Below, piece after piece: positions 37,499 through 45,260 of a DNA stretch of 64,000 nt. Within the stretch, counting starts at the first letter, position 1; the number at the start of each line of letters is the position of its first letter. The stretch covers positions 2,619,501 through 2,683,500 of the forward strand of contig NZ_CP049057.1 in NCBI RefSeq assembly GCF_011044175.1, in the 5' to 3' direction. The translations under genes and the position numbers were made by a program. The stretch is from Rasiella rasia (lineage in GTDB: Bacteria > Bacteroidota > Bacteroidia > Flavobacteriales > Flavobacteriaceae). The notes beneath the pieces are model-generated. The model saw only the letters and a list, made by a program, of their open reading frames with translations, was not told where the DNA came from and did not search any database.

Positions 37499-37529
37499 TA
37501 AAGATACTAATATTGTCCAAATTTTTCAA
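37499..37529 (-). promoter_or_regulatory. Candidate promoter of egtB-egtD
   Basis: On the minus strand TTG (37529-37527) is followed after 20 bases by TATCTTTA (37506-37499), one mismatch from the -7 TAnnTTTG motif. It lies 35-65 bases before the egtB start. Confidence 0.5.
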
Positions 37530-37557
37530 GGTAGCACCGAGTTAAACACTTGTTAAA

Positions 37558-37977
37558 CTACCCTAAGGTGAAGACTAATGGTAAAGTGTATTTTGCGGCA
37601 GAAGGTTTGCCTTCATGTGTTCCTGGGCGAAATCTAGGTGCTAATTTGAGGACTCTTTTAATTTCTTTTTCCAATTGAGGATGAGCCGTTCTTACAACAA
37701 TGTCTTTAATGCTGCCAGCCGTGTCTATGGTAAACTGCGCATACAGACGCACGCGTTTTTCATTTAAATTTAGTCCTTTAAACAAGCCAGTGTTAAACTT
37801 ATTTCTTGCAAAAGCGTCTATCGCTTCTTGAGTGCAAGCAGTAGAAATTTCTTTGGTGTCGCTTACACAGCCTTGAAATGCAGGGGGATTATCCATTTGG
37901 CTAAACGGAACGATTTCTAGTTGTGCTAAAAGAGAAAATGAATTAAAAAGAAAAAGAAAGGGCAGCAGCCGAAGCAT
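37558..37977 (-). CDS. Exported TonB C-terminal-domain protein (2)
   Basis: This 139-residue protein has signal peptide MLRLLPFLFLFNSFSLLAQ and then a single TonB-C-like domain: PAFQGCVSDTKEISTACTQEAIDAFARN, RVRLYAQFTIDTAGSIKDIVVRTAHPQLEKEIKRVLKLAPRFRPGTHEGKPSAAKYTLPLVF. It lacks the inner-membrane anchor and the Pro-rich spacer of a working TonB. Two Cys (GC, AC) are conserved with the upstream gene. Start and stop of the two abut exactly, so they are a tandem duplicate. They may bind receptors or act as decoys in the periplasm; this is not known. Confidence 0.85.
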   Translation of the reverse strand: MLRLLPFLFLFNSFSLLAQLEIVPFSQMDNPPAFQGCVSDTKEISTACTQEAIDAFARNKFNTGLFKGLNLNEKRVRLYAQFTIDTAGSIKDIVVRTAHPQLEKEIKRVLKLAPRFRPGTHEGKPSAAKYTLPLVFTLG

Positions 37978-38412
37978 CTATCGTCCCGTTTTAAAGGTGA
38001 TAGGCACCGTGTATTTTATGGCACGGGGTTTTCCTCCCATCATGCCAGGCTTTTTCATTTTTGGAATCAGGCTTATATTTCGTTTGGCCTCGGCTTGCAA
38101 AGCTGCCGTACCTCCTGAAATATTTTTAATATCTACCATGCCTTGCTCATTAATGAAAAATTCAACAACAACTCGCCCTTGTTCATTTTTTTTGTACGAT
38201 GCAGGAGGATATTTAAAGTTCTTAGCGATATGCGTTGCAAGTTTTTGCTTGAAACAATTGTCACGTTGTGACGCATTTCCGCTTTCACAACCAGGCCACA
38301 CAGGAGCTAATTCTTTTAGTGTTAATTTGTTCTTTTGTACATCTCCCCATTCTTGCTGAGCAAAGATGGTAGTAGAAGCTAATAGTGTAAGAATAAGTAG
38401 GATATTTTTCAT
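37978..38412 (-). CDS. Exported TonB C-terminal-domain protein (1)
   Basis: This 144-residue protein has signal peptide MKNILLILTLLASTTIFAQ and then a TonB-C-like domain with PVWPGCESGNASQRDNCFKQKLATHIAKNFKYP, RVVVEFFINEQGMVDIKNISGG and KMKKPGMMGGKPRAIKYTVPITF. Like its partner it has no anchor helix or Pro-rich spacer. It lies 11 bp downstream of thyA on the same strand and directly abuts the second copy. This stand-alone periplasmic form is common in Bacteroidota but its role is not settled. Confidence 0.85.
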   Translation of the reverse strand: MKNILLILTLLASTTIFAQQEWGDVQKNKLTLKELAPVWPGCESGNASQRDNCFKQKLATHIAKNFKYPPASYKKNEQGRVVVEFFINEQGMVDIKNISGGTAALQAEAKRNISLIPKMKKPGMMGGKPRAIKYTVPITFKTGR

Positions 38413-38423
38413 AAGTGATGGTT

Positions 38424-39275
38424 TTAGATCGCCACTGCACCTTTAATGTGCGGGTGGGGATTGTAATCAACTAGGGTAAAGTCATCAAATTTAAAGCCAA
38501 ATATATCTTTTACATCGGAATTTAACAACATTTTTGGTAAAGGCCTTAAATCACGCGACAATTGAAGCTCTAATTGCTCTATATGATTACTATAAATATG
38601 GGCGTCTCCAAAGGTGTGTACAAAGTCTCCGGCTTGGTATCCACAAACTTGTGCCATCATCATAGTAAACAAGGCATACGAGGCAATATTAAATGGTACT
38701 CCTAAGAAAATATCTGCACTGCGTTGGTATAATTGGCAAGAAAGTTTTCGTGTGCTCTCATCTCCAGGGACTTCTGGAGCACTTACATAAAATTGAAAAA
38801 AAGCATGGCATGGTGGTAGCGCTGCTTTTCCATTCGCAACATTTTCAGAGAAAGGTTTTGAAGTATCTGGCATCACGCTAGGGTTCCATGCGCTAACGAG
38901 CATTCTTCGACTATCTGGATTTGTTTTTAACGTTTTAATAATGTCAGTGATCTGATCTATCTCTTCGCTATTCCAGTTTCGCCATTGATGCCCGTACACT
39001 GGGCCTAAGTCTCCGTTTTCATCGGCCCATTCATTCCAAATACGCACGCCGTTTTCTTGAAGGTACTTAATGTTTGTATCACCATTTAAAAACCAAAGCA
39101 ACTCGTGGACTATAGATTTAAGGTGTAGTTTTTTAGTGGTTACCATCGGAAAGCCTTCACTTAAATCGAAACGCATCTGGTACCCAAAGACACTTTTTGT
39201 GCCAGTGCCAGTGCGGTCGCTTTTTACATTGCCAGTTTCAAGTACGTGCTTAACTAAATCGTGATATTGCTTCAT
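38424..39275 (-). CDS. thyA: Thymidylate synthase
   Basis: This 283-residue enzyme methylates dUMP to dTMP with methylene-tetrahydrofolate. Marks are [29 protein letters not shown], the nucleophile Cys in [38 protein letters not shown] and [15 protein letters not shown]. Length is standard. It pairs functionally with folA at 25 kb. Upstream on the same strand lies the nucleoside transporter gene (gap 135 bp). Confidence 0.95.
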   Translation of the reverse strand: MKQYHDLVKHVLETGNVKSDRTGTGTKSVFGYQMRFDLSEGFPMVTTKKLHLKSIVHELLWFLNGDTNIKYLQENGVRIWNEWADENGDLGPVYGHQWRNWNSEEIDQITDIIKTLKTNPDSRRMLVSAWNPSVMPDTSKPFSENVANGKAALPPCHAFFQFYVSAPEVPGDESTRKLSCQLYQRSADIFLGVPFNIASYALFTMMMAQVCGYQAGDFVHTFGDAHIYSNHIEQLELQLSRDLRPLPKMLLNSDVKDIFGFKFDDFTLVDYNPHPHIKGAVAI

Positions 39276-39410
39276 CTTCGGTCGTGATTTTTGGATGGTT
39301 TAAAAGTAAAAAAAGAGACCTAGGTTTTAAAACGGTAATAGGGTAGTTTTATTACAAGTTATTAACGTAAAGAGATTGTATGAAACAATTCCCTTTTCCG
39401 AAGCAGAAAA

Positions 39411-41177
39411 TTACCCAATAATCATTCCCGCAATAGTTGCAGAAATGAGAGAGGCAATCGTTCCTCCTAGCAGTGCTTTCATGCCAAATTTAGATAATGT
39501 TTTACGCTGCCCAGGGGCAAGAGAGCCAATACCGCCTATCTGGATACCTATGGAAGCAAAATTTGCAAAACCACACAGCATATACGTAGCCATGATAATC
39601 GATTTCTCATAATTTAAATGAAGGGTGTTACTCGTATCTTTTAGTTCTGCCAGTTGAATATATCCAACAAATTCACTTGCGACTAGTTTAATACCGAGCA
39701 GTTGTCCCATCATCATCATATCCTCTTCTGCGACACCAATAAGCCACATAAGCGGGGCAAAGATGGTTCCTAGAATGGCTTCTAATGATAGGGTTGGATA
39801 GGAAGTATTCGCAGCCATCCAATCGTTAAAGGTTGTTATGTCACCAATCCACCCTAGAATACCGTTAAGCATAGCAATAAAGGCTACAAATACAAGGAGC
39901 ATAGCTCCTACATTTACAGCCAAGCGCAGCCCTTCTGTAGTTCCATTTGCAATAGCATCTAAAATGTTTGATCCAATTTTTTCTGAAGAAACACGTACAT
40001 CGGTATTTATATCCTCGGTTTGAGGATATAACATTTTTGAAATAACAATTGCTCCAGGAGCCGCCATCAACGAAGCTGCCAATAAGTGTTTTGCGAAAAT
40101 AAGCTCTAATTCGGGGTCTCCGCCACCCAAAAAACCAATGTAGGCTGCTAGTACAGCACCAGCTACCGTTGCCATACCGCCAATCATAACCAAAAGCATT
40201 TCACTTTTGTTCATTTTTTCCAGATATGCCTTAATGAGTAAAGGCGCTTCGGTTTGTCCTAGAAAGATATTTCCTGCAACACTTAAACTTTCGGCACCAG
40301 AAATTTTAAGAAGTTTTGATAGTAACCATCCAAATGCCTTTACTACTTTTTGAATAATACCAAGGTAAAATAATATAGAGGTCAATGCCGAAAAGAAAAT
40401 GATTGGCGGAAGTAATTGAAAGGCGAAAATAAACCCGAAACTTTCTGTGTCTGCGACCAATCCTTTAAATAAAAACTCGCTTCCCGCTTTTGTGAAGTCT
40501 AAAATGCTAATAAAAACCTTTCCAACGCCTTCAAAAATTCCTTGAATAAAAGGAACTTTTAAAACACCAATTGCAATAACTAGTTGAAAGGCTAAACCAA
40601 TACCAACCGTACGCCAATTAATAGCCTTTCGGTTTGAGCTAAACAAATATGCAATGAGTAGTAGTGTTAGCATTCCCAAAACACCACGCCAAAGGCTATT
40701 TAATGAGAACCCTTGTGATGGAATAATAGTAATGTCTTCTTCTGAGCCTGTTTGGGTAGTTGCAACAGCAGTTTCTGTGCGTTCTGAAGCTGCACTTAAA
40801 GAATACGAAATATTGTTTTCGGTAAAAACCAGTGTGCTGTCTGTTACTTCGGAAATGTGAAATCTACGAATGGTGTCTTTTGGTTTGGTATGAAAAAGCA
40901 CCAATAAATTATTTTGATAGATATAATCGCCAGAAGCCTGTAGGCTGTCTTTATTAGCCAGGTGGTAGGTGAAACGACCTTCTTGGAGCTCTAAGCCATC
41001 GGTTTGGGTAATTTCATACAACGGAATTCCGTCTTGTCCGGCAACAGAGTTGAAATCCCACTTTTTCTCAATGGTTTGTCCAAGTACATTTCCAGCGCAC
41101 CCAAAAAATATGAGAAGGAGTAGACATGTTTGAAAGACTGTTTTTAGGGTAGGAATAGGCAACGTAAAACTCTTCAT
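39411..41177 (-). CDS. NupC-type nucleoside transporter with N-terminal exported lipocalin-like extension
   Basis: This 588-residue protein has a concentrative nucleoside transporter core at about residues 170-588 (GIGLAFQLVIAIGVLKVPFIQ, SLSVAGNIFLGQTEAPLLIKAYLEKMNKSEML, GGMATVAGAVLAAYIGFLG, NGTTEGLRLAVNVGAMLL, ELKDTSNT, CGFANFASIGIQIGGIGSLAPGQR). Ahead of it, residues 1-165 hold a signal-peptide-like segment and a beta-rich domain (EKKWDFNSVAGQDGIPLYEI..., GRFTYHLANKD, SGDYIYQNNLLVLFH) that resembles lipocalin-like domains. Ordinary NupC proteins are about 400 residues, so this is a fusion. It starts 3 bp after the bifunctional nuclease stop. Confidence 0.9.
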   Translation of the reverse strand: MKSFTLPIPTLKTVFQTCLLLLIFFGCAGNVLGQTIEKKWDFNSVAGQDGIPLYEITQTDGLELQEGRFTYHLANKDSLQASGDYIYQNNLLVLFHTKPKDTIRRFHISEVTDSTLVFTENNISYSLSAASERTETAVATTQTGSEEDITIIPSQGFSLNSLWRGVLGMLTLLLIAYLFSSNRKAINWRTVGIGLAFQLVIAIGVLKVPFIQGIFEGVGKVFISILDFTKAGSEFLFKGLVADTESFGFIFAFQLLPPIIFFSALTSILFYLGIIQKVVKAFGWLLSKLLKISGAESLSVAGNIFLGQTEAPLLIKAYLEKMNKSEMLLVMIGGMATVAGAVLAAYIGFLGGGDPELELIFAKHLLAASLMAAPGAIVISKMLYPQTEDINTDVRVSSEKIGSNILDAIANGTTEGLRLAVNVGAMLLVFVAFIAMLNGILGWIGDITTFNDWMAANTSYPTLSLEAILGTIFAPLMWLIGVAEEDMMMMGQLLGIKLVASEFVGYIQLAELKDTSNTLHLNYEKSIIMATYMLCGFANFASIGIQIGGIGSLAPGQRKTLSKFGMKALLGGTIASLISATIAGMIIG

Positions 41178-41180
41178 ACA

Positions 41181-41807
41181 CTATTCTCGTTTAGAAATTT
41201 GATCACGAATGCTGGCAGCTCTCTCATAATCTTCGTTAGCTACCGCTTCGTCCAGCATGGCGTTCAGTTCTTTGTTGGTGAACTTAGAAAAATCTTCGCT
41301 CTTTTTAGGTGCAGATTCTGTGTCTTCACCCATAATAAGTTCTTCTAGAATGGCTTCTTCTGCATCTGAAATTTTCTTCTTTTTACCAGGAGAGGTTTTT
41401 AAAAAGATTCCAGCTTTTTCTAAGATAGCTTTGTACGTAAAAATTGGTGCCTTAAATCGAAGTGCTAATGCAATAGCGTCACTAGTACGTGCGTCTATGA
41501 TTTCTTCAAGTCCATCACGTTCACAGATAATACTAGAATAAAACACGCCATCTACCAACTTGTGAATAATTACTTGCTTTACAACGATACTAAAACGATC
41601 TGCAAAATTTTTAAACAAATCATGTGTTAGTGGTCGCGGGGGTTTAATCTCTTTTTCGAGGGCAATCGCAATAGATTGTGCCTCAAAGGCTCCAATAACG
41701 ATAGGGAGTTTTCGCTCGCCATCTATTTCATTTAAGATAAGGGCATACGCGCCATTTTGAGTTTGGCTGTAAGAAATTCCTTTTATATTTAATCGAACTA
41801 AGCTCAT
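41181..41807 (-). CDS. Bifunctional nuclease family protein (DUF151) with UVR motif
   Basis: This is a 208-residue cytosolic protein. The ATG at 41807 (MSLVRLNIKGISYSQTQ) is the usual family start; a TTG three codons earlier is less likely. Residues about 1-135 form the bifunctional nuclease domain (AYALILNEIDGERKLPIVIGAFEAQSIAIALE, TARTSDAIALALRF-type core). Residues about 170-205 form a UvrB/UvrC motif (FSKFTNKELNAMLDEAVANEDYERAASIRDQI). DUF151 members cleave RNA and DNA in some reports. It lies upstream of the nucleoside transporter with a 3-bp gap, suggesting nucleic acid or nucleoside turnover. Confidence 0.88.
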   Translation of the reverse strand: MSLVRLNIKGISYSQTQNGAYALILNEIDGERKLPIVIGAFEAQSIAIALEKEIKPPRPLTHDLFKNFADRFSIVVKQVIIHKLVDGVFYSSIICERDGLEEIIDARTSDAIALALRFKAPIFTYKAILEKAGIFLKTSPGKKKKISDAEEAILEELIMGEDTESAPKKSEDFSKFTNKELNAMLDEAVANEDYERAASIRDQISKRE

Positions 41808-41915
41808 TCTTTGCAATTAAAAATCTATACCCTATCCCTAACGGGGGAGATTTTCAACACTATTTATTTGCCAATTTTACTCGATAGGGATGGGAGCATA
41901 CAAATGGCTGCACTA

Positions 41916-41961
41916 AAAAAGGCTGCTTAAATGAGGCATTGCTTCTTTAAACAGCCTTTTT
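41916..41961. terminator. Terminator after etfA
   Basis: Aaaaaggctg (41916-41925) pairs with cagccttttt (41952-41961); the stem continues inwards as ttaaa/tttaa after one mismatch. On the minus strand it ends with a T-run, fitting termination of etfB-etfA. Confidence 0.75.
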
Positions 41962-42051
41962 CGAGGCACAAATTACTAAAAAATATACGTTATGGGCTTC
42001 GATACATTTCCTTTTTTTACAAAAAAAGAAATAATATCTACCTTACTAACC

Positions 42052-43020
42052 TTAGTTGTTTTGAGCCTTAAACTCCTTTAATTTTTCAATTAACTGTGGT
42101 ACCACTTCAAAAGCGTCGCCAACAATACCGTAATCTGCAGCCTTAAAGAATGGTGCTTCGGCATCTGTGTTAATTACAACTTTCACCTTTGAAGCATTAA
42201 TTCCAGCTAAATGCTGTATGGCTCCAGAGATACCAATTGCAATGTACAAGTTAGAAGCAACTGGCTTACCTGTTTGCCCAACGTGCTCACTATGAGGCCT
42301 CCATCCCATATCACTCACTGGTTTTGAGCAGGCAGTTGCAGCGCCTAAAGTTTCGGCTAGCTCTTCTATCATTCCCCAGTTTTCTGGTCCTTTCATTCCA
42401 CGACCTGCAGAAACTACAATTTCGGCATCTGCAATGGTAACTTTATCTGTTGCTTTGTCTACGGAAACTACCTTTGTTGAAAAATCGTCGGCTGAAACAC
42501 TAGGAGAAAAAGATTCGCTACTAGCAGCAATTGCATTTTCATGAATTCCATAGGCATTTTTACCTAGGCCAATAACTTTTACATCGGTATTGATTTCGGT
42601 GTTGCTGAATGCCTTGTTGGTGAACACACTATGTTTTACTGTAAATGGAGACGTAGATGAAGGAAGTTCTGTTACATTAGGAACATATCCAGCCTCTAAA
42701 TTAACAGCAACCAATGGTGCCATAAATTTACAATTAGCGCTAGAAGATAACACAACAACTTTTGCATCTTCTGCCTTGGCTGCTTGTGCAACTACATCTG
42801 CATAGGCTTCTGCGTTAAAATTAGTAAGGCTATCGTTAGATACCTCTAAAACTTTAGAGGCGCCAAAGTTTCCTAAAGATGACGTGTCTCCTGCGTTCAC
42901 TGCGATAGCAGTAACGGTAGAGCCCATCGCGTCTGCAATTCCCTTTGCGTATGAAACAGCTTCCTGTGCTATTTTTTTAAATGATCCGTTTTCGGATTCT
43001 GCGTATACTAAAACTGACAT
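42052..43020 (-). CDS. etfA: Electron transfer flavoprotein, alpha subunit
   Basis: This 322-residue FAD-binding subunit passes electrons from acyl-CoA dehydrogenases to the quinone pool. The N-terminal [28 protein letters not shown] and the C-terminal FAD domain [69 protein letters not shown] and [18 protein letters not shown] are diagnostic. It lies about 100 bp downstream of etfB on the same strand and is followed by a terminator. Confidence 0.96.
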   Translation of the reverse strand: MSVLVYAESENGSFKKIAQEAVSYAKGIADAMGSTVTAIAVNAGDTSSLGNFGASKVLEVSNDSLTNFNAEAYADVVAQAAKAEDAKVVVLSSSANCKFMAPLVAVNLEAGYVPNVTELPSSTSPFTVKHSVFTNKAFSNTEINTDVKVIGLGKNAYGIHENAIAASSESFSPSVSADDFSTKVVSVDKATDKVTIADAEIVVSAGRGMKGPENWGMIEELAETLGAATACSKPVSDMGWRPHSEHVGQTGKPVASNLYIAIGISGAIQHLAGINASKVKVVINTDAEAPFFKAADYGIVGDAFEVVPQLIEKLKEFKAQNN

Positions 43021-43123
43021 ATTTTATTTTAAAATTTTAAATTCCAAAACTCAGATTTAATTAGCTATTTAGGTCTAATTAAACTCACATTTCGGCATTT
43101 GTGATTTTCTTTTTTTGTTGTTC

Positions 43124-43864
43124 TTAGATTACCTTAGCTTCATTATGAAGTAGGTTTACCAACTCATCAACATTGTCTACCAATTTAACTGCGCCTTTTG
43201 GGGCTGGCTTCTCAAAGGTTTTAGTGTTGGTTTCTGCGTTGGCATCTATAGCTTCTTTAACGTGTAATGGCTTAGAACGTGCTTGCATGATGCCTCTCAT
43301 ATTAGGAATACGTAGGTCACTTTCTTCAACAAGACCTTTCTGACCACCTACTACCAAAGGAAGTGTTGTGCTAATAGTCTCTTTACCGCCGTCTATCTCA
43401 CGAATAGCTGTTGCATTTTCACCTTCTATTTCAAGGCTTATACAAGTGTTCACAAAATTTGCGTTAATCATTTTGGCGACCATTCCAGGAACCATTCCTC
43501 CGTTGTAATCTATAGACTCACGTCCGCCAATTACCAAGTTGTAATTACCTTCTTTGGCAACATTGGCCAACTGCTTTGCAACGCTGTAGCCATCTGTAGC
43601 TGGGGTATTTACTCTAATTGCTTCATCTGCTCCAATTGCTAATGCTTTTCGTAGTGTTGGTTCTGTTTCAGGACCTCCTACATTTACAACATGCACACTG
43701 GCACCTTGTTTTTCTTTAAACCACATAGCTCGGGTTAAGCCAAATTCATCATTCGGATTAATTACAAATTGTACGCCGTTGGTGTCAAACTTTGTATCAC
43801 CTTCTGTAAAATTAATTTTGGAAGTGGTATCTGGCACGTGGCTAATGCACACTAAAATCTTCAT
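43124..43864 (-). CDS. etfB: Electron transfer flavoprotein, beta subunit
   Basis: This 246-residue AMP-binding partner of EtfA has MKILVCISHVPDTTSKINF, FVINPNDEFGLTRAMWFKEK, ALAIGADEAIRV, LVIGGRESIDYNGGMVPGMVA and the DLRIPNMRGIMQARSKPL signature. It is first in the etfBA operon, with a TATCTTTG promoter element upstream. It diverges from pdhB; pairing ETF with an E1 pyruvate dehydrogenase gene is a neighbourhood of central carbon and electron flow. Confidence 0.96.
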   Translation of the reverse strand: MKILVCISHVPDTTSKINFTEGDTKFDTNGVQFVINPNDEFGLTRAMWFKEKQGASVHVVNVGGPETEPTLRKALAIGADEAIRVNTPATDGYSVAKQLANVAKEGNYNLVIGGRESIDYNGGMVPGMVAKMINANFVNTCISLEIEGENATAIREIDGGKETISTTLPLVVGGQKGLVEESDLRIPNMRGIMQARSKPLHVKEAIDANAETNTKTFEKPAPKGAVKLVDNVDELVNLLHNEAKVI

Positions 43865-43899
43865 ATATCTCTGTTTTTTGTAGTAATTTTTAAGGTCGT

Positions 43900-43907
43900 C
43901 AAAGATA
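43900..43907 (-). promoter_or_regulatory. -7 element upstream of etfB
   Basis: On the minus strand TATCTTTG is a perfect match to the Bacteroidota -7 motif TAnnTTTG, 36-43 bases before the etfB ATG. No good -33 TTTG at standard spacing was seen. Confidence 0.5.
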
Positions 43908-44004
43908 AAGAATTTAAATCAAAAATACTATGCGTGCATAGTAAAAATTTGAAATCATTCTGCAATAATTTGCGTATGATAGGCAGAGTACTCCTAAATA
44001 ATAT

Positions 44005-44012
44005 TATTTTTG
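44005..44012 (+). promoter_or_regulatory. -7 element upstream of pdhB
   Basis: Tatttttg at 44005-44012 matches TAnnTTTG exactly and lies about 79 bases before the pdhB ATG. A -33 element is not clear. Confidence 0.45.
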
Positions 44013-44090
44013 TTTTCCATAAAATTTCAGCAAGCTGAAAAAAGTTGAGAAGTACTAATTAAAAGTTACCCGTCGTTGCGGGCACCGAAG

Positions 44091-45071
44091 ATGAAAACAA
44101 TCCAATTTAGAGAAGCCATTTGCGAGGCCATGAGTGAAGAGATGCGCAAAGATGAGACCATTTACTTAATGGGTGAAGAAGTTGCTGAGTACAATGGAGC
44201 TTACAAAGCCAGTAAAGGAATGCTAGATGAGTTTGGTGCTAAACGTGTGATAGATACACCAATTGCAGAATTGGGTTTTGCTGGAGTTGCAATAGGTTCT
44301 ACTATGACTGGAAATAGACCAATTGTAGAGTTTATGACATTCAACTTTTCGTTGGTAGGGATTGATCAGATTATCAACAATGCTGCTAAAATTCGCCAGA
44401 TGAGTGGTGGGCAAATAAAATGTCCTATTGTATTTAGAGGTCCAACTGGTTCTGCAGGACAATTAGCAGCAACGCACTCGCAAGCTTTTGAAAGTTGGTA
44501 TGCAAATACACCAGGTTTAAAAGTGGTAGTGCCTAGTAATCCTGCCGATGCAAAAGGCTTGTTAAAAAGTGCTATTCGCGACGACGATCCAGTAATTTTT
44601 ATGGAAAGTGAGCAGATGTATGGTGATAAAGGAGAAGTGCCTGAAGGTGAATACTTAATTCCATTAGGTGTTGCTGAAATAAAACGAAAAGGTACAGATG
44701 TAACGATTGTATCCTTCGGAAAAATTATAAAAGAAGCTTACAAAGCGGCCGAAGAATTAGCGAAAGAAGGTATAGAATGTGAAATTATAGATTTACGTAC
44801 CGTACGCCCTATGGATCATAATGCCATTATGGAGTCTGTTAAGAAAACAAATAGATTGGTTATCCTTGAAGAAGCATGGCCCTTTGGAAATGTAGCTACT
44901 GAAATTACATATCAAGTACAAAGCCAAGTATTCGATTATCTTGACGCACCAATCGTAAAAATTAATACTGCAGATACGCCAGCGCCATACTCACCTGTAT
45001 TGTTGGAAGAATGGTTGCCAAATAGCAATGACGTGGTAAAAGCAGTTAAAAAGGTTATGTACAAAGCATAA
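44091..45071 (+). CDS. pdhB: Pyruvate dehydrogenase E1 component, beta subunit
   Basis: This is a 326-residue thiamine-diphosphate E1 beta subunit. The ATG at 44091 (MKTIQFREAICEAMSEEM) is preferred to one five codons earlier, by family start. Marks are YLMGEEVAEYNGAYKASKGM with the ThDP-contacting Glu, DTPIAELGFAGVAIGS, EFMTFNFSLVGIDQIINNAAK, RGPTGSAGQLAATHSQAFESWYANTPGLKVVVPS and LEEAWPFGNVATEI. The alpha subunit and E2 are not adjacent downstream, so the complex is encoded in parts elsewhere. It is followed by a strong terminator. Confidence 0.93.
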   Translation: MKTIQFREAICEAMSEEMRKDETIYLMGEEVAEYNGAYKASKGMLDEFGAKRVIDTPIAELGFAGVAIGSTMTGNRPIVEFMTFNFSLVGIDQIINNAAKIRQMSGGQIKCPIVFRGPTGSAGQLAATHSQAFESWYANTPGLKVVVPSNPADAKGLLKSAIRDDDPVIFMESEQMYGDKGEVPEGEYLIPLGVAEIKRKGTDVTIVSFGKIIKEAYKAAEELAKEGIECEIIDLRTVRPMDHNAIMESVKKTNRLVILEEAWPFGNVATEITYQVQSQVFDYLDAPIVKINTADTPAPYSPVLLEEWLPNSNDVVKAVKKVMYKA

Positions 45072-45092
45072 CGTTAAAAGTATACAATAGTG

Positions 45093-45139
45093 AATCCCAT
45101 ATTCTAAGCGCTGTTTTTAGAATATGGGATTTGTTTTTT
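45093..45139 (+). terminator. Terminator after pdhB
   Basis: Aatcccatattcta (45093-45106) pairs perfectly with tagaatatgggatt (45118-45131), a 14-bp stem, and is followed by a T-run to 45139. Confidence 0.9.
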
Positions 45140-45260
45140 TACCATTTGCCCATCACCGGGATTTTAAGAATATTTTAATTTGTACCTAAGGCATTTTATT
45201 CGTTCTTTGCTGATTCAATTGTATACCAAAATTTTAGTGCCCGATCTACGTTACCTACTT

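Noticed and set aside
44069-44082. Hairpin cccg-N6-cggg before pdhB as a riboswitch
   Set aside because: Only four pairs, no conserved riboswitch elements; too weak to report as a feature.
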